Below, one piece after another: positions 5,481-10,929 of a DNA stretch of 10,929 bases. The notes under the pieces are model-generated. The model did no database searches. It saw nothing but the letters and a program-made list of their open reading frames with translations, and had not been told where the DNA came from. The stretch comes from Chloroflexota bacterium. Lineage in GTDB: Bacteria; Chloroflexota; Dehalococcoidia; Bin125. Position 1 is the first letter of the stretch, and every line of letters begins with the position of its first letter. Made by a program: the position numbers and the translations under genes. The stretch lies in assembly GCA_026707335.1 (NCBI GenBank), contig JAPOXB010000174.1, positions 1 through 10,929 of the forward strand, written 5' to 3'.

Positions 5481-7873
5481 TGGCTGTCACCATCACGCTT
5501 GAAAACGCGCTGGTGGCGGCCCGGATCGCCGCTGCCACGGACTCCATACCGGGGCCGGTCCGGACAGCGGCCAGCGTGCTGTACGACGCATCCAAGAAAG
5601 CCGTGGAGAGCTACGCTCCCGCCGCTCCCCCAGAATCGCAGAACGCGGCCGCCGTGCAGATGCTCGCCTACCTGTGGTCGCTGGACAGCGAGGCGAACCC
5701 CCGGGGCTACCAGTCGGCGCTGCGCAACTCGGGCGCGGCCGGGCTGCTGGCCGGCTACCGGCGACACAGGGCGGGGGTGATCGGCGGGCCAGACGCCACG
5801 GCCGGAACCGCAGGCGGCGACCCGGCCGCCGCGCTGACCCGGCGCGACCTGTGGCCGCAGGCGCTGCAAGCCAACGCCGAAGAGTGGCCGACATCGAAGG
5901 TCGGCAACGGCGTCCAGAACGTCGAGCTGGACGCGGTGCGCGGGCAGGTCGTCGTCACGTTCCGCGACGGCACGGAGGTTCGGAACGCCGACCCGACCGC
6001 GCTGCTGGCAGTGACGAACGTCGTGGCAGCCAACGGCATATTCACGCTGAGCCGCCGCGCCGGAAACATCGAGTTCGACCTGCGGGCGGTGCTGGCGGGC
6101 GCGGCCCTGCACCCCACCCAAGAGAACACGCTGCGATTCCCGCGCCTGGGCGGGACGGACCTGGACGTCGCGCTGCCACCCCCGGCCGACGCGACGGCGC
6201 GAGCGGCGGCGGCGGCGGCGCAAGCCAAGGCCGACGCCAACGCCGCGCTGAACCTGCCGCCGTTCCCGGCCGAGGGCAGCCGCGACAACAAGGTCCCGAA
6301 GTTCGACGGCGACGCGCTGGGCTGGGAGCCGGACGCGGGAACGGGCGGCGGCAGCGGCACCGACCCGGCCGGAGTCACCTACCTGGAGGGGCGGGTCAAG
6401 CGGCTGGACGACCTGACGGTCGATATCGAGGACGACGCGGCCCATCGCGTCTACCAGCCCGCGGCCGTCGCCACCGAGGGCGGCATGGACGAGGTCTCCG
6501 ACTTCCCGGCCGACGCAGCGGCGGCCGCCGCCGACTTCGGCGCGGCGGACGGCACCAACTCCATCGCGCTCGCCGACCAGGCAACCGCCAAGATCGTATT
6601 CCGCATTCCCAAAGACGCCAGCCGGACGGCCTACCAGGTTGACGCGGCGGGCTCCCTGCAAGTCTCCAGCGTGGACCCGGTAGGCGGTTTCGGGGCGAAC
6701 GTCTCCGGCGCGTGGAAGTATTACCAGCTCACGGTCAAGAACGTGTCCGGCGCGTCAACGGACGTTCGGCTGACAGTGCACGACGACGTGTACAGGTGGC
6801 GCGGCAAGACGCTCTGGCAGCAGGTGGAAGGTCAGGAAATAGACCACCAAATCGCGAGCATCCTGAATGCGCTGTCGGACCTGCACGCGGGCAGCCCTGC
6901 AACCGGGTGGTCCGCGCTCTCAGCAGCGGCGCAGGGCGGCATCGTCATCGGCGCTGGCGGCCAGGCGTGGACGCTGACGAAGGCTCGAGCCGTGCTGGCC
7001 GGGGCTTGGGGGTTCTCCCTTGGCGACGACACGTCCACGGGCAACTACGGGCTTATCCGCATCCCCGCGACGGGCGACCCTCGAAACTACCGGTTGCAGT
7101 TCACGGCGGACGCGGACCTGGGCGGAGGCGTGAGCTACGGCGACCTGTCGCACTGGACGCGCTTGGGAGAGTCGAGCGACGGCAATTGGCAGTACTACAC
7201 GGGGCCGGGTACTTTCGGAGGCGACCGAGTAGTTGCGCTGCAAGCGACCGGCTCGGCGGCGCATCACGGAACTTCCCTGTTCGAGGGCCGAATCATATCG
7301 ACTCAAGTGCTGGCAGCCCTCGGCCTGGCCGCGCTCGCCGAGGCGAACCGAGGCAAGTTCATCAAGCGCAAGGCCGACGAGACGGGATTCGAGTACGCGG
7401 ACGCGCCGACGGGCGCGAAGCCCTGGACGAGCCTGCTCAGCGCGGCCGAGGGCGACGGCGCTACCGTGCGGGGCTGGGACTCGAAGAACAGCGCCGGAGC
7501 CGACGAGATCGGCTCGCGAAGAGTCGCCAGTTTCACAGTCGGGGCGTGGCGCTGGGTCGGCTCCCTGGTGGACAGCTCGCTGCAAAAGTGCGTGCTGCCG
7601 GAGGGCTGGTCGGAACTGTGGGCGACCGGCGTAGGACTCTCGGCGCGGCTGCTGGCGGCCGACATCACTACCGCCGCCTACAACGGCCATCTTGGTACCA
7701 ACGTGCCGTTCCAATACGTGCGTGGCACCTCAAGAGCGAGGGGCAAGAACCTGATCGCCTACTTCGCCGTGACGTCCTCGCGCGAGCTGCTGATCGGCTT
7801 CGATGCGGACGGCGGCGAGTTCGATACGGACGACTACTCCGCCAACATGAACATCAAGGTCCGGGTGAGATGA
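5480..7873 (+). CDS. Fusion of gp6-like head-tail adaptor and fibre-like receptor-binding protein (797 aa)
   Basis: Two parts are seen. Residues 1 to about 98 (VTITLENALVAARIAAAT through NAAAVQMLAYLWSL and YQSALRNSGAAGLLAGYRRHR) match the helical pattern of HK97 gp6-type head-tail connectors, including the C-terminal ALRNSGAAGLL...R motif. Residues after about 100 are fibre-like: β-rich segments, an Ala-rich helix near 236-258, a Gly/Ser linker GTGGGSGTDP near 287-296, a short coiled-coil LEGRVKRLDDLTVDIEDD, then Gly/Ser/Thr- and aromatic-rich repeats to the end. There is no enzymatic motif. The start GTG 5480 shares its G with the protease TAG stop; GGAGG at 5464-5468 precedes it by 11 nt. 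The in-frame open sequence upstream of 5480 is a shadow of the capsid and protease genes. The stop overlaps the portal ATG. Fusion is inferred from one uninterrupted frame. Confidence 0.82.
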   Translation: MAVTITLENALVAARIAAATDSIPGPVRTAASVLYDASKKAVESYAPAAPPESQNAAAVQMLAYLWSLDSEANPRGYQSALRNSGAAGLLAGYRRHRAGVIGGPDATAGTAGGDPAAALTRRDLWPQALQANAEEWPTSKVGNGVQNVELDAVRGQVVVTFRDGTEVRNADPTALLAVTNVVAANGIFTLSRRAGNIEFDLRAVLAGAALHPTQENTLRFPRLGGTDLDVALPPPADATARAAAAAAQAKADANAALNLPPFPAEGSRDNKVPKFDGDALGWEPDAGTGGGSGTDPAGVTYLEGRVKRLDDLTVDIEDDAAHRVYQPAAVATEGGMDEVSDFPADAAAAAADFGAADGTNSIALADQATAKIVFRIPKDASRTAYQVDAAGSLQVSSVDPVGGFGANVSGAWKYYQLTVKNVSGASTDVRLTVHDDVYRWRGKTLWQQVEGQEIDHQIASILNALSDLHAGSPATGWSALSAAAQGGIVIGAGGQAWTLTKARAVLAGAWGFSLGDDTSTGNYGLIRIPATGDPRNYRLQFTADADLGGGVSYGDLSHWTRLGESSDGNWQYYTGPGTFGGDRVVALQATGSAAHHGTSLFEGRIISTQVLAALGLAALAEANRGKFIKRKADETGFEYADAPTGAKPWTSLLSAAEGDGATVRGWDSKNSAGADEIGSRRVASFTVGAWRWVGSLVDSSLQKCVLPEGWSELWATGVGLSARLLAADITTAAYNGHLGTNVPFQYVRGTSRARGKNLIAYFAVTSSRELLIGFDADGGEFDTDDYSANMNIKVRVR

Positions 7874-8871
7874 ATTTCCTGCAGCGCATGTTCAACGGCG
7901 GCAAGCAGCCGGAGAAGCGCAACTATACCGACGCCATCACGCAGGCCATCATCCAGCAGGCCAACGGCACGGCGGCCGGGATCAGCGGAGCGCAGGAGAT
8001 CGCGGCGGGGCAGGTCAGCAGGGCCTTCGCGTCGTGCGCGGGCGGGGGGCCGGACTCGGCGCTGTTCAATCCGCTGGTCATGGCGAAGATCGGGCGCGAC
8101 CTGATCGAGCGCGGCGAGTCCGTCTGGGAGCGGCACGGCGCGATGCTGGCATGGGTGCAGTCCTACGATATCCAGCCCATGACGGACGGCACGTACCGCT
8201 ACCACGTCGGGACCGGCAACAGACGCCGCAGCCTCTCGCCGGTGCATGTCCGCTACGCCTTCGACGCGATCAGCGGGCGGGGCGTCGGGCCGCTGCAAGC
8301 CGCCCCGCAGCTGCGGCAGTGGGCCGCCAACCTCGAAATGCGCATGAGCGAGGAAGGCGGCGCTCCGGTGGGCTACCTGCTTCCGATCCCGACCGGGGGA
8401 GACGACGAATCCGTCGAGCAGCTCCGGACGGACCTGGGCGGCCTCAAGGGCCGCACCGCGCTGGTCGAGACGACGGCGGCCGGGTACGGCGAGGGCAGGG
8501 CGGCCGCGCCGCACGAAGACTACAGGCCGAGGCGGATCGGCCCGGCCATACCGGAGGGCAACGTGGAAGCCTTCCGGGCGGCGCAGCTGGCGACGCTGGC
8601 CGCCTGCGGCGTGCCCACCGAGCTCGTGGAGCGCTCTGACGGCACCGGGCAGCGCGAAGCCTGGCGGCGCTTCCTGCACGGCACGGTGCAGCCGCTGGGC
8701 AGGCTGGCGGTGCAGGCCGCTTCCGACGCGGGCCTGAGCATCGAGCTCGACTGGGACGCGCTGATGGCGTCCGACATCGCGGGCCGGGCGCGGGCCTTCG
8801 GCTCGCTCGTGCAAGGCGGCATGGCCGAGGCCGAGGCGGCGCGGGTCAGTGGACTAATCGGGGCGGACTAG
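7870..8871 (+). CDS. Portal protein, HK97 family (333 aa)
   Basis: Dodecameric ring at one capsid vertex through which DNA enters and leaves. Typical motifs of Phage_portal (HK97 type) are visible: YTDAITQAIIQQANG and ISGAQEIAAGQVSRAFAS (19-55), NPLVMAKIGRDLIERGESVW (67-86), then LSPVHVRYAFDAISGRGVGPLQ (122-143). The central helical stem follows (AAPQLRQWAANLEMRMSEEGGAPVGYLL), with PEGNVEAFRAAQLATLAACGVPTELV (228-253) and EAWRRFLHGTVQPLGRL (263-279). It is somewhat shorter than many about 400-aa portals, but the core is complete. The ATG overlaps the fibre gene stop (ATGA); AAGG lies about 10 nt upstream. It is the last gene of the head operon, although in most phages the portal directly follows terL. 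Confidence 0.9.
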   Translation: MNFLQRMFNGGKQPEKRNYTDAITQAIIQQANGTAAGISGAQEIAAGQVSRAFASCAGGGPDSALFNPLVMAKIGRDLIERGESVWERHGAMLAWVQSYDIQPMTDGTYRYHVGTGNRRRSLSPVHVRYAFDAISGRGVGPLQAAPQLRQWAANLEMRMSEEGGAPVGYLLPIPTGGDDESVEQLRTDLGGLKGRTALVETTAAGYGEGRAAAPHEDYRPRRIGPAIPEGNVEAFRAAQLATLAACGVPTELVERSDGTGQREAWRRFLHGTVQPLGRLAVQAASDAGLSIELDWDALMASDIAGRARAFGSLVQGGMAEAEAARVSGLIGAD

Positions 8872-8880
8872 GCGGGAAAT

Positions 8881-8910
8881 GGTCCGGTCCGATCCAAACT
8901 GGCCGGGACC
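8881..8910. terminator. Hairpin after the portal gene
   Basis: GGTCC (8881-8885) pairs with GGACC (8906-8910). GGTC (8886-8889) continues the stem with GGCC (8901-8904), with one bulged G and one G-T wobble; the loop is about 11 nt. No T-run follows. It lies between the end of the head operon and the next promoter-like site, so it could end transcription with help from a factor or serve as an operator for the zinc-ribbon gene. Confidence 0.35.
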
Positions 8911-8925
8911 TCGCGCTATCGGTTG

Positions 8926-8934
8926 TGATATAAC
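8926..8934 (+). promoter_or_regulatory. Extended -10 promoter, probably giving a leaderless mRNA
   Basis: TGATATAAC matches TGnTATAAT in all but the final base and is one of the few A/T-rich spots in the window. No clear -35 is seen. Only 7 nt separate it from ATG 8942, so transcription would begin at or next to that ATG. There is no Shine-Dalgarno sequence at a proper distance, which agrees with a leaderless transcript. Confidence 0.6.
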
Positions 8935-8941
8935 GATGGGG

Positions 8942-9217
8942 ATGGCAAAGCCGAAGGTTACACCCGAGCGCAAGCGGCGCAAGCAGCCGTCTTCGGTGCT
9001 GCGCTACCACGAGGACGGCTCGTATGACTGGCAGTGCCTGACGTGCGGGCACATCCACACCTTTTACGGGCCGCACCGGGGCAGGCGCAAGACGCACTGC
9101 GACACGTGCGTCAAGCACAACGCCTACAGGGCGAGGAATCCGGTTATCCAGCGAGAGAGCAGGAACGACCACAAGCGGAGCCGTCACAGCGACGGCGAGG
9201 GGAGGTTGCCATTCTGA
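8942..9217 (+). CDS. Small basic zinc-ribbon protein (91 aa)
   Basis: A short, very basic protein with one zinc-binding module: CLTCGH and, about 25 residues later, CDTC, a four-Cys zinc ribbon. It is flanked by Arg/Lys-rich segments (PERKRRKQ at the N-terminus, RRK and NDHKRSR near the C-terminus). This composition suggests binding to DNA or RNA: a transcription regulator, a replication initiator helper or an RNA-binding partner of the adjacent non-coding region. It lacks HNH catalytic residues. ATG 8942 is preferred over the upstream ATG 8879 because a promoter-like -10 lies between them and ATG 8879 would read through it. It is the only gene between the head operon and the 540-nt non-coding region, and one of the few candidates for control or replication. 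Confidence 0.75.
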   Translation: MAKPKVTPERKRRKQPSSVLRYHEDGSYDWQCLTCGHIHTFYGPHRGRRKTHCDTCVKHNAYRARNPVIQRESRNDHKRSRHSDGEGRLPF

Positions 9218-9761
9218 CGACAGGATGGCGGCGAGCAGGGGCGGTGATCCGACAGGCTCCATTAGTCAACGTCGGGCGGACGCTGGCCTGCTCGCCTTGG
9301 GCAGTCTCATCATGACACGAGACCTACGCAGACTGCAAGCGCTACCAGGGGATCGGCGGAGCGCACCGGCAAGCGAACGAGTCAGCCGGGCCGAGCAGGG
9401 GGATAGCGGGCAAGCAGTTCCCGCCCGTAGCTTCCCTTCGCCACAGCGATTGACTCGGCGGGCTAGCGCACATGAGCCGGGAACGCCAAGCGGCCAGCTA
9501 GCCGGGGTTCCATAACCCCCCCGTTCCAGCGGGCGCAAGCGGCCTCGGGTTGCGGACAGCTTCCGCAGTCCCTAGGGCTCGCTGCGCCCGATAGCAGCAG
9601 CGCGGTCCCGCCGCTCGGCGCCTCCCGGTCGCTGAGAGAAGCAACGAAGTTGCTCATCCCCCCCAAGAGCAGACCGCGAAGCCAAAGGCCGGAGGCCGAC
9701 GCTGAGCGGCGCGTTGCCCTCGTAGCCGGCCTCGGAGGGCGGCCGCGCTACCGGTCGGCGA
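9218..9761 (+). other. About 540-nt non-coding region dense in inverted repeats; candidate structured RNA or origin
   Basis: No reading frame here shows the G/C third-position bias of the real genes, and none has a recognisable motif. Instead there are successive perfect stems: 9230-9239 with 9287-9296 (10 bp, enclosing CCGAC 9249-9253 with GTCGG 9271-9275); 9296-9299 plus 9302-9307 with 9330-9339 (10 bp, two-base bulge); 9339-9343 with 9360-9364; 9378-9384 with 9451-9457 (7 bp, enclosing 9406-9410 with 9420-9424); 9461-9467 with 9497-9503 (7 bp); 9504-9509 with 9514-9519; 9551-9556 with 9562-9567; 9640-9645 with 9649-9654; 9709-9713 plus 9716-9721 with 9735-9740 plus 9744-9748. They nest or tile nearly without conflict, as in a folded RNA. 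CGAGCAGGGG occurs twice (9232-9241, 9392-9401), so an iteron-type origin is an alternative. No strand-specific promoter is seen inside. Confidence 0.65.
9504..9519. repeat. Perfect 6-bp hairpin GGGGTT-CCAT-AACCCC
   Basis: This compact stem-loop sits near the middle of the non-coding region, directly after the 7-bp GGCTAGC/GCTAGCC stem. It is followed by C-rich rather than T-rich sequence, so a terminator role is unlikely. It is best seen as one element of the larger structured region. Confidence 0.6.
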
Positions 9762-9767
9762 TATACT
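9762..9767 (+). promoter_or_regulatory. -10 promoter box, probably giving a leaderless mRNA
   Basis: TATACT differs from the -10 consensus at one base and lies 6 nt before ATG 9774, so transcription should begin at or beside the start codon. It shares the GATATA(A/C)(C/T)...GGGATGG arrangement with the site at 8926-8942. No -35 and no properly spaced Shine-Dalgarno sequence are visible. Confidence 0.55.
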
Positions 9768-9773
9768 CCGGGG

Positions 9774-9956
9774 ATGGGAGACATCCAGCCCGCCGAGTGG
9801 CAAGACGACCTGCCGGAAGCGATCAGCCTGCTGAACGGAGTCAGGGCTGACCTGAAGGTGACAGACCCCGTGGCGGCGGGCGCGGTCGGCAAGGCGCTCG
9901 TGCTCGTCAAGCGGGCGCTCGCGGACCTGCGCACGTGGGGTGCTAAGGTTGAGTGA
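9774..9956 (+). CDS. Unknown small acidic/helical protein (60 aa)
   Basis: No family is recognised. The protein is soluble-looking: an acidic N-terminus (MGDIQPAEWQDDLPEAISLL) and a helical remainder (AAGAVGKALVLVKRALADLRTW). There is no signal peptide, Cys pair or convincing membrane span. It begins right after a -10 box, so it is probably the first gene of a leaderless operon. Its TGA stop overlaps the next start (TGATG), indicating coupling to the 73-aa gene. It could be a regulator, a chaperone of the downstream lipoprotein or a lysis-timing factor; nothing seen favours one. Confidence 0.65.
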   Translation: MGDIQPAEWQDDLPEAISLLNGVRADLKVTDPVAAGAVGKALVLVKRALADLRTWGAKVE

Positions 9957-10177
9957 TGCATGTACACCTAACCAAGGAACTAGCCACCGCCGAGCACGTC
10001 GTCACAAGGCTGCTCGGGCGGGACGTATCGAAGGCGCTGGCAGAGCTCAAGGCTGCGGGGGAACAGTTCTTCGCGGCCTACGAGCTGCTCGCCAACGATC
10101 CGAACGTGCCGAAGGCCGTAAAGGACGCCGAGCAAGGCATCGAGCACCTGAAGGCCGCCATCGAGGCGATCAAGTGA
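9956..10177 (+). CDS. Unknown small helical protein (73 aa)
   Basis: No family is recognised. Apart from the first residues it is predicted by eye to be two or three amphipathic helices (TAEHVVTRLLG; SKALAELKAAGEQFFAAYELL; PNVPKAVKDAEQGIEHLKAAI) and ends in a lysine. There is no membrane span or signal peptide, so it is not a typical holin. ATG 9956 is chosen because AAGG at 9945-9948 lies 7 nt before it; GTG 9953 just upstream is an alternative. It overlaps the stop codon of the previous gene, and its own stop overlaps the GTG of the lipoprotein gene (GTGA), so the three products are probably made together. Confidence 0.7.
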   Translation: MHVHLTKELATAEHVVTRLLGRDVSKALAELKAAGEQFFAAYELLANDPNVPKAVKDAEQGIEHLKAAIEAIK

Positions 10178-10881
10178 ACGGGCCGAGGGCGATCCTGGCG
10201 GTTGCCGCGCTCGCCGCCGCGTCCTGCGGCGGCGAGCCAACGGCACCGGACGGCGGCAACCCGTTCAGCAGCCTTATCGACCACCTCAAGCACGAGCTGG
10301 AATCGCTGGGCAAGAGCGAGGTCGATGCGATCAAGAGCGCGGGCAGCGCGGCGGTCGCCCAAGTGCAGTCCACCGCCAAGACCGCCGAGGGCGAGATACA
10401 GTCCGCGGCGGGCAAGGCCGAGGGCGAGATACAGTCTGCGGCGGGCAAGGCCGAGGCCGATATCAAGTCTGCCGGGGGCAAGGTCGCCACGACCATCGAG
10501 CAGGGAGCCGAGGGCGCGGTCACGGAAGTTCTGCGGCTGTTCGAGCGCGAGGCGGCTGGCGAAGTGAAGGCGGCCATCGGGCGCCTGGCGACGGTCCAGG
10601 CGCTGGACGATTCGGACGTGCAGTTGCAGATAGGGCCGGTCGTCATGCAGTGGCAGGACTTCGGGCAGCGGGCGCACGGCATCGAGCTCGCGCTGGAAGA
10701 CGCGATCAGCGCGGACGCTCTCGCCGAGACGGTCAAGAGCTTGGAGCCGACGACTGTCGGGGTGCTGCTCGAAGCGTCCATCGCGGTAGGCGTGGAAACC
10801 GAGGACCTCGGCATATCCGTACAAGTGGACGTGCCGCCCGATGCGGTCGAGCAGGCCATTCACGCGATCTTCCAGCAATAG
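10174..10881 (+). CDS. Lipobox protein with 11-residue helical repeats (235 aa)
   Basis: Residues 1-18 (one Arg, then a hydrophobic stretch ILAVAALAAAS, then C18) resemble a lipoprotein signal peptide with lipobox AASC; CGGEP follows. From about 38 to 125 the chain repeats every 11 residues with a hydrophobic residue at position 5 and often Ser at position 7. Units 71-81 and 82-92 are identical and 93-103 differs at four places. This periodicity is typical of long amphipathic or hendecad coiled-coil helices. The C-terminal about 90 residues (from DSDVQLQIGPVVMQW) form a distinct α/β-looking region without a membrane segment. Start GTG 10174 has GAGG 7 nt upstream and overlaps the previous stop. 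The family is unknown. Possible roles are envelope disruption at lysis (spanin-like), superinfection exclusion, or a DNA-ejection conduit; none is proven. Confidence 0.78.
   Translation: MNGPRAILAVAALAAASCGGEPTAPDGGNPFSSLIDHLKHELESLGKSEVDAIKSAGSAAVAQVQSTAKTAEGEIQSAAGKAEGEIQSAAGKAEADIKSAGGKVATTIEQGAEGAVTEVLRLFEREAAGEVKAAIGRLATVQALDDSDVQLQIGPVVMQWQDFGQRAHGIELALEDAISADALAETVKSLEPTTVGVLLEASIAVGVETEDLGISVQVDVPPDAVEQAIHAIFQQ
10384..10482 (+). repeat. Three 33-bp tandem repeats inside the lipoprotein gene
   Basis: Units 10384-10416, 10417-10449 and 10450-10482 encode three 11-residue segments. The first two differ by a single silent base (tcc/tct) and the third has diverged. The near identity points to recent duplication of one helical unit, so the repeat number may vary among relatives. 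Confidence 0.85.
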
Positions 10882-10929
10882 CCGGGGGGGGGCAGGGGAC
10901 CCCTGCGCGGAGCCGCGCGGCGGCTCGGG
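10881..10929. repeat. Right copy of 49-bp terminal direct repeat
   Basis: This is a base-for-base copy of positions 1-49. It starts at the last base of the TAG stop of the lipoprotein gene. It should be trimmed before gene counting; after trimming, the terminase operon follows the lipoprotein gene with about 130 bp between them. Confidence 0.9.

Noticed and set aside
6712..7869. Upstream extension of the portal frame
   Set aside because: It is a shadow of the fibre gene; portal similarity begins at ATG 7870, which overlaps the fibre stop.
8879..8941. Upstream ATG start for the zinc-ribbon protein
   Set aside because: It would translate through the hairpin and the -10 box at 8926-8934; ATG 8942 fits the promoter spacing better.
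9214..9220. CTGACGA, matching the CUGANGA core of hammerhead ribozymes
   Set aside because: No GAAA element and no matching stem II/III arrangement follows, and it overlaps the stop codon of the zinc-ribbon gene.
9225..9515. 96-codon plus-strand open frame in the non-coding region
   Set aside because: Third codon positions lack the strong G/C bias of the real genes, there is no ribosome binding site or recognisable domain, and it runs through strong inverted repeats.
9218..9761. tRNA gene or classical RNA (RNase P, tmRNA) in the non-coding region
   Set aside because: No GTTCRA T-loop, cloverleaf or RNase P signature could be found on either strand by eye.
9463..9967. Minus-strand open frames of 67 and 131 codons
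   Set aside because: Low-complexity Arg/Ser/Ala-rich products without motifs. One lies opposite the 60-aa gene, and no minus-strand promoter or ribosome site is seen.
1..10929. CRISPR array, insertion sequence or integrase attachment site
   Set aside because: No regularly spaced direct repeats, transposase or recombinase motif is present. The terminal 49-bp repeat is best explained by circular assembly.

Overview
This window is a very GC-rich contig with the same 49 bases at both ends (1-49 = 10881-10929). The simplest reading is a closed circle of 10,880 bp, assembled with a k-mer-sized overlap. All convincing genes lie on the + strand, most overlap or touch, and G/C dominates their third codon positions. 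It reads as the complete genome of a very small HK97-lineage bacteriophage (Caudoviricetes-type head genes), or a capsid-encoding satellite of one. The host cannot be named. High GC, strong GGAGG Shine-Dalgarno sites, frequent TTG/GTG starts and -10 boxes set 6-7 nt before start codons suggest a GC-rich bacterium that tolerates leaderless mRNAs. A lipobox protein is also present.

Layout. (1) 1-130: a junction region packed with tandem, partly competing GC-rich hairpins, between the last gene and the terminase. (2) 131-8871: one head/packaging/adsorption operon. In order it holds the terminase large subunit, a 58-aa unknown protein, an HNH endonuclease, a head-tail-joining-like protein with an unusual N-terminal extension, an HK97-gp10-like protein, the HK97-fold major capsid protein with a built-in N-terminal scaffold, a small P-loop kinase-like protein, the prohead protease, a 797-aa fusion of a gp6-like head-tail adaptor to a fibre-like protein, and the portal. 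(3) 8872-9217: a hairpin, a promoter-like site and a small zinc-ribbon protein. (4) 9218-9761: about 540 nt with no credible gene but many perfect inverted repeats in nested or successive order, a candidate structured RNA or replication origin. (5) 9762-10881: a second promoter-like site and a three-gene operon ending in a lipobox protein with an 11-residue-periodic helical repeat.

How it may work. Terminase, HNH, portal, capsid and protease make a self-sufficient DNA-packaging head. No tail tube, tape measure, baseplate, integrase, polymerase, primase, Rep protein or recognisable endolysin is visible. The receptor-binding part appears to be fused directly to the neck adaptor ring, and the helical lipoprotein is a candidate for envelope penetration or lysis. 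The biology to test is a tail-less or nearly tail-less HK97-type virion with an adaptor-fibre fusion and a large structured non-coding element. Replication would depend on the host or on a helper.
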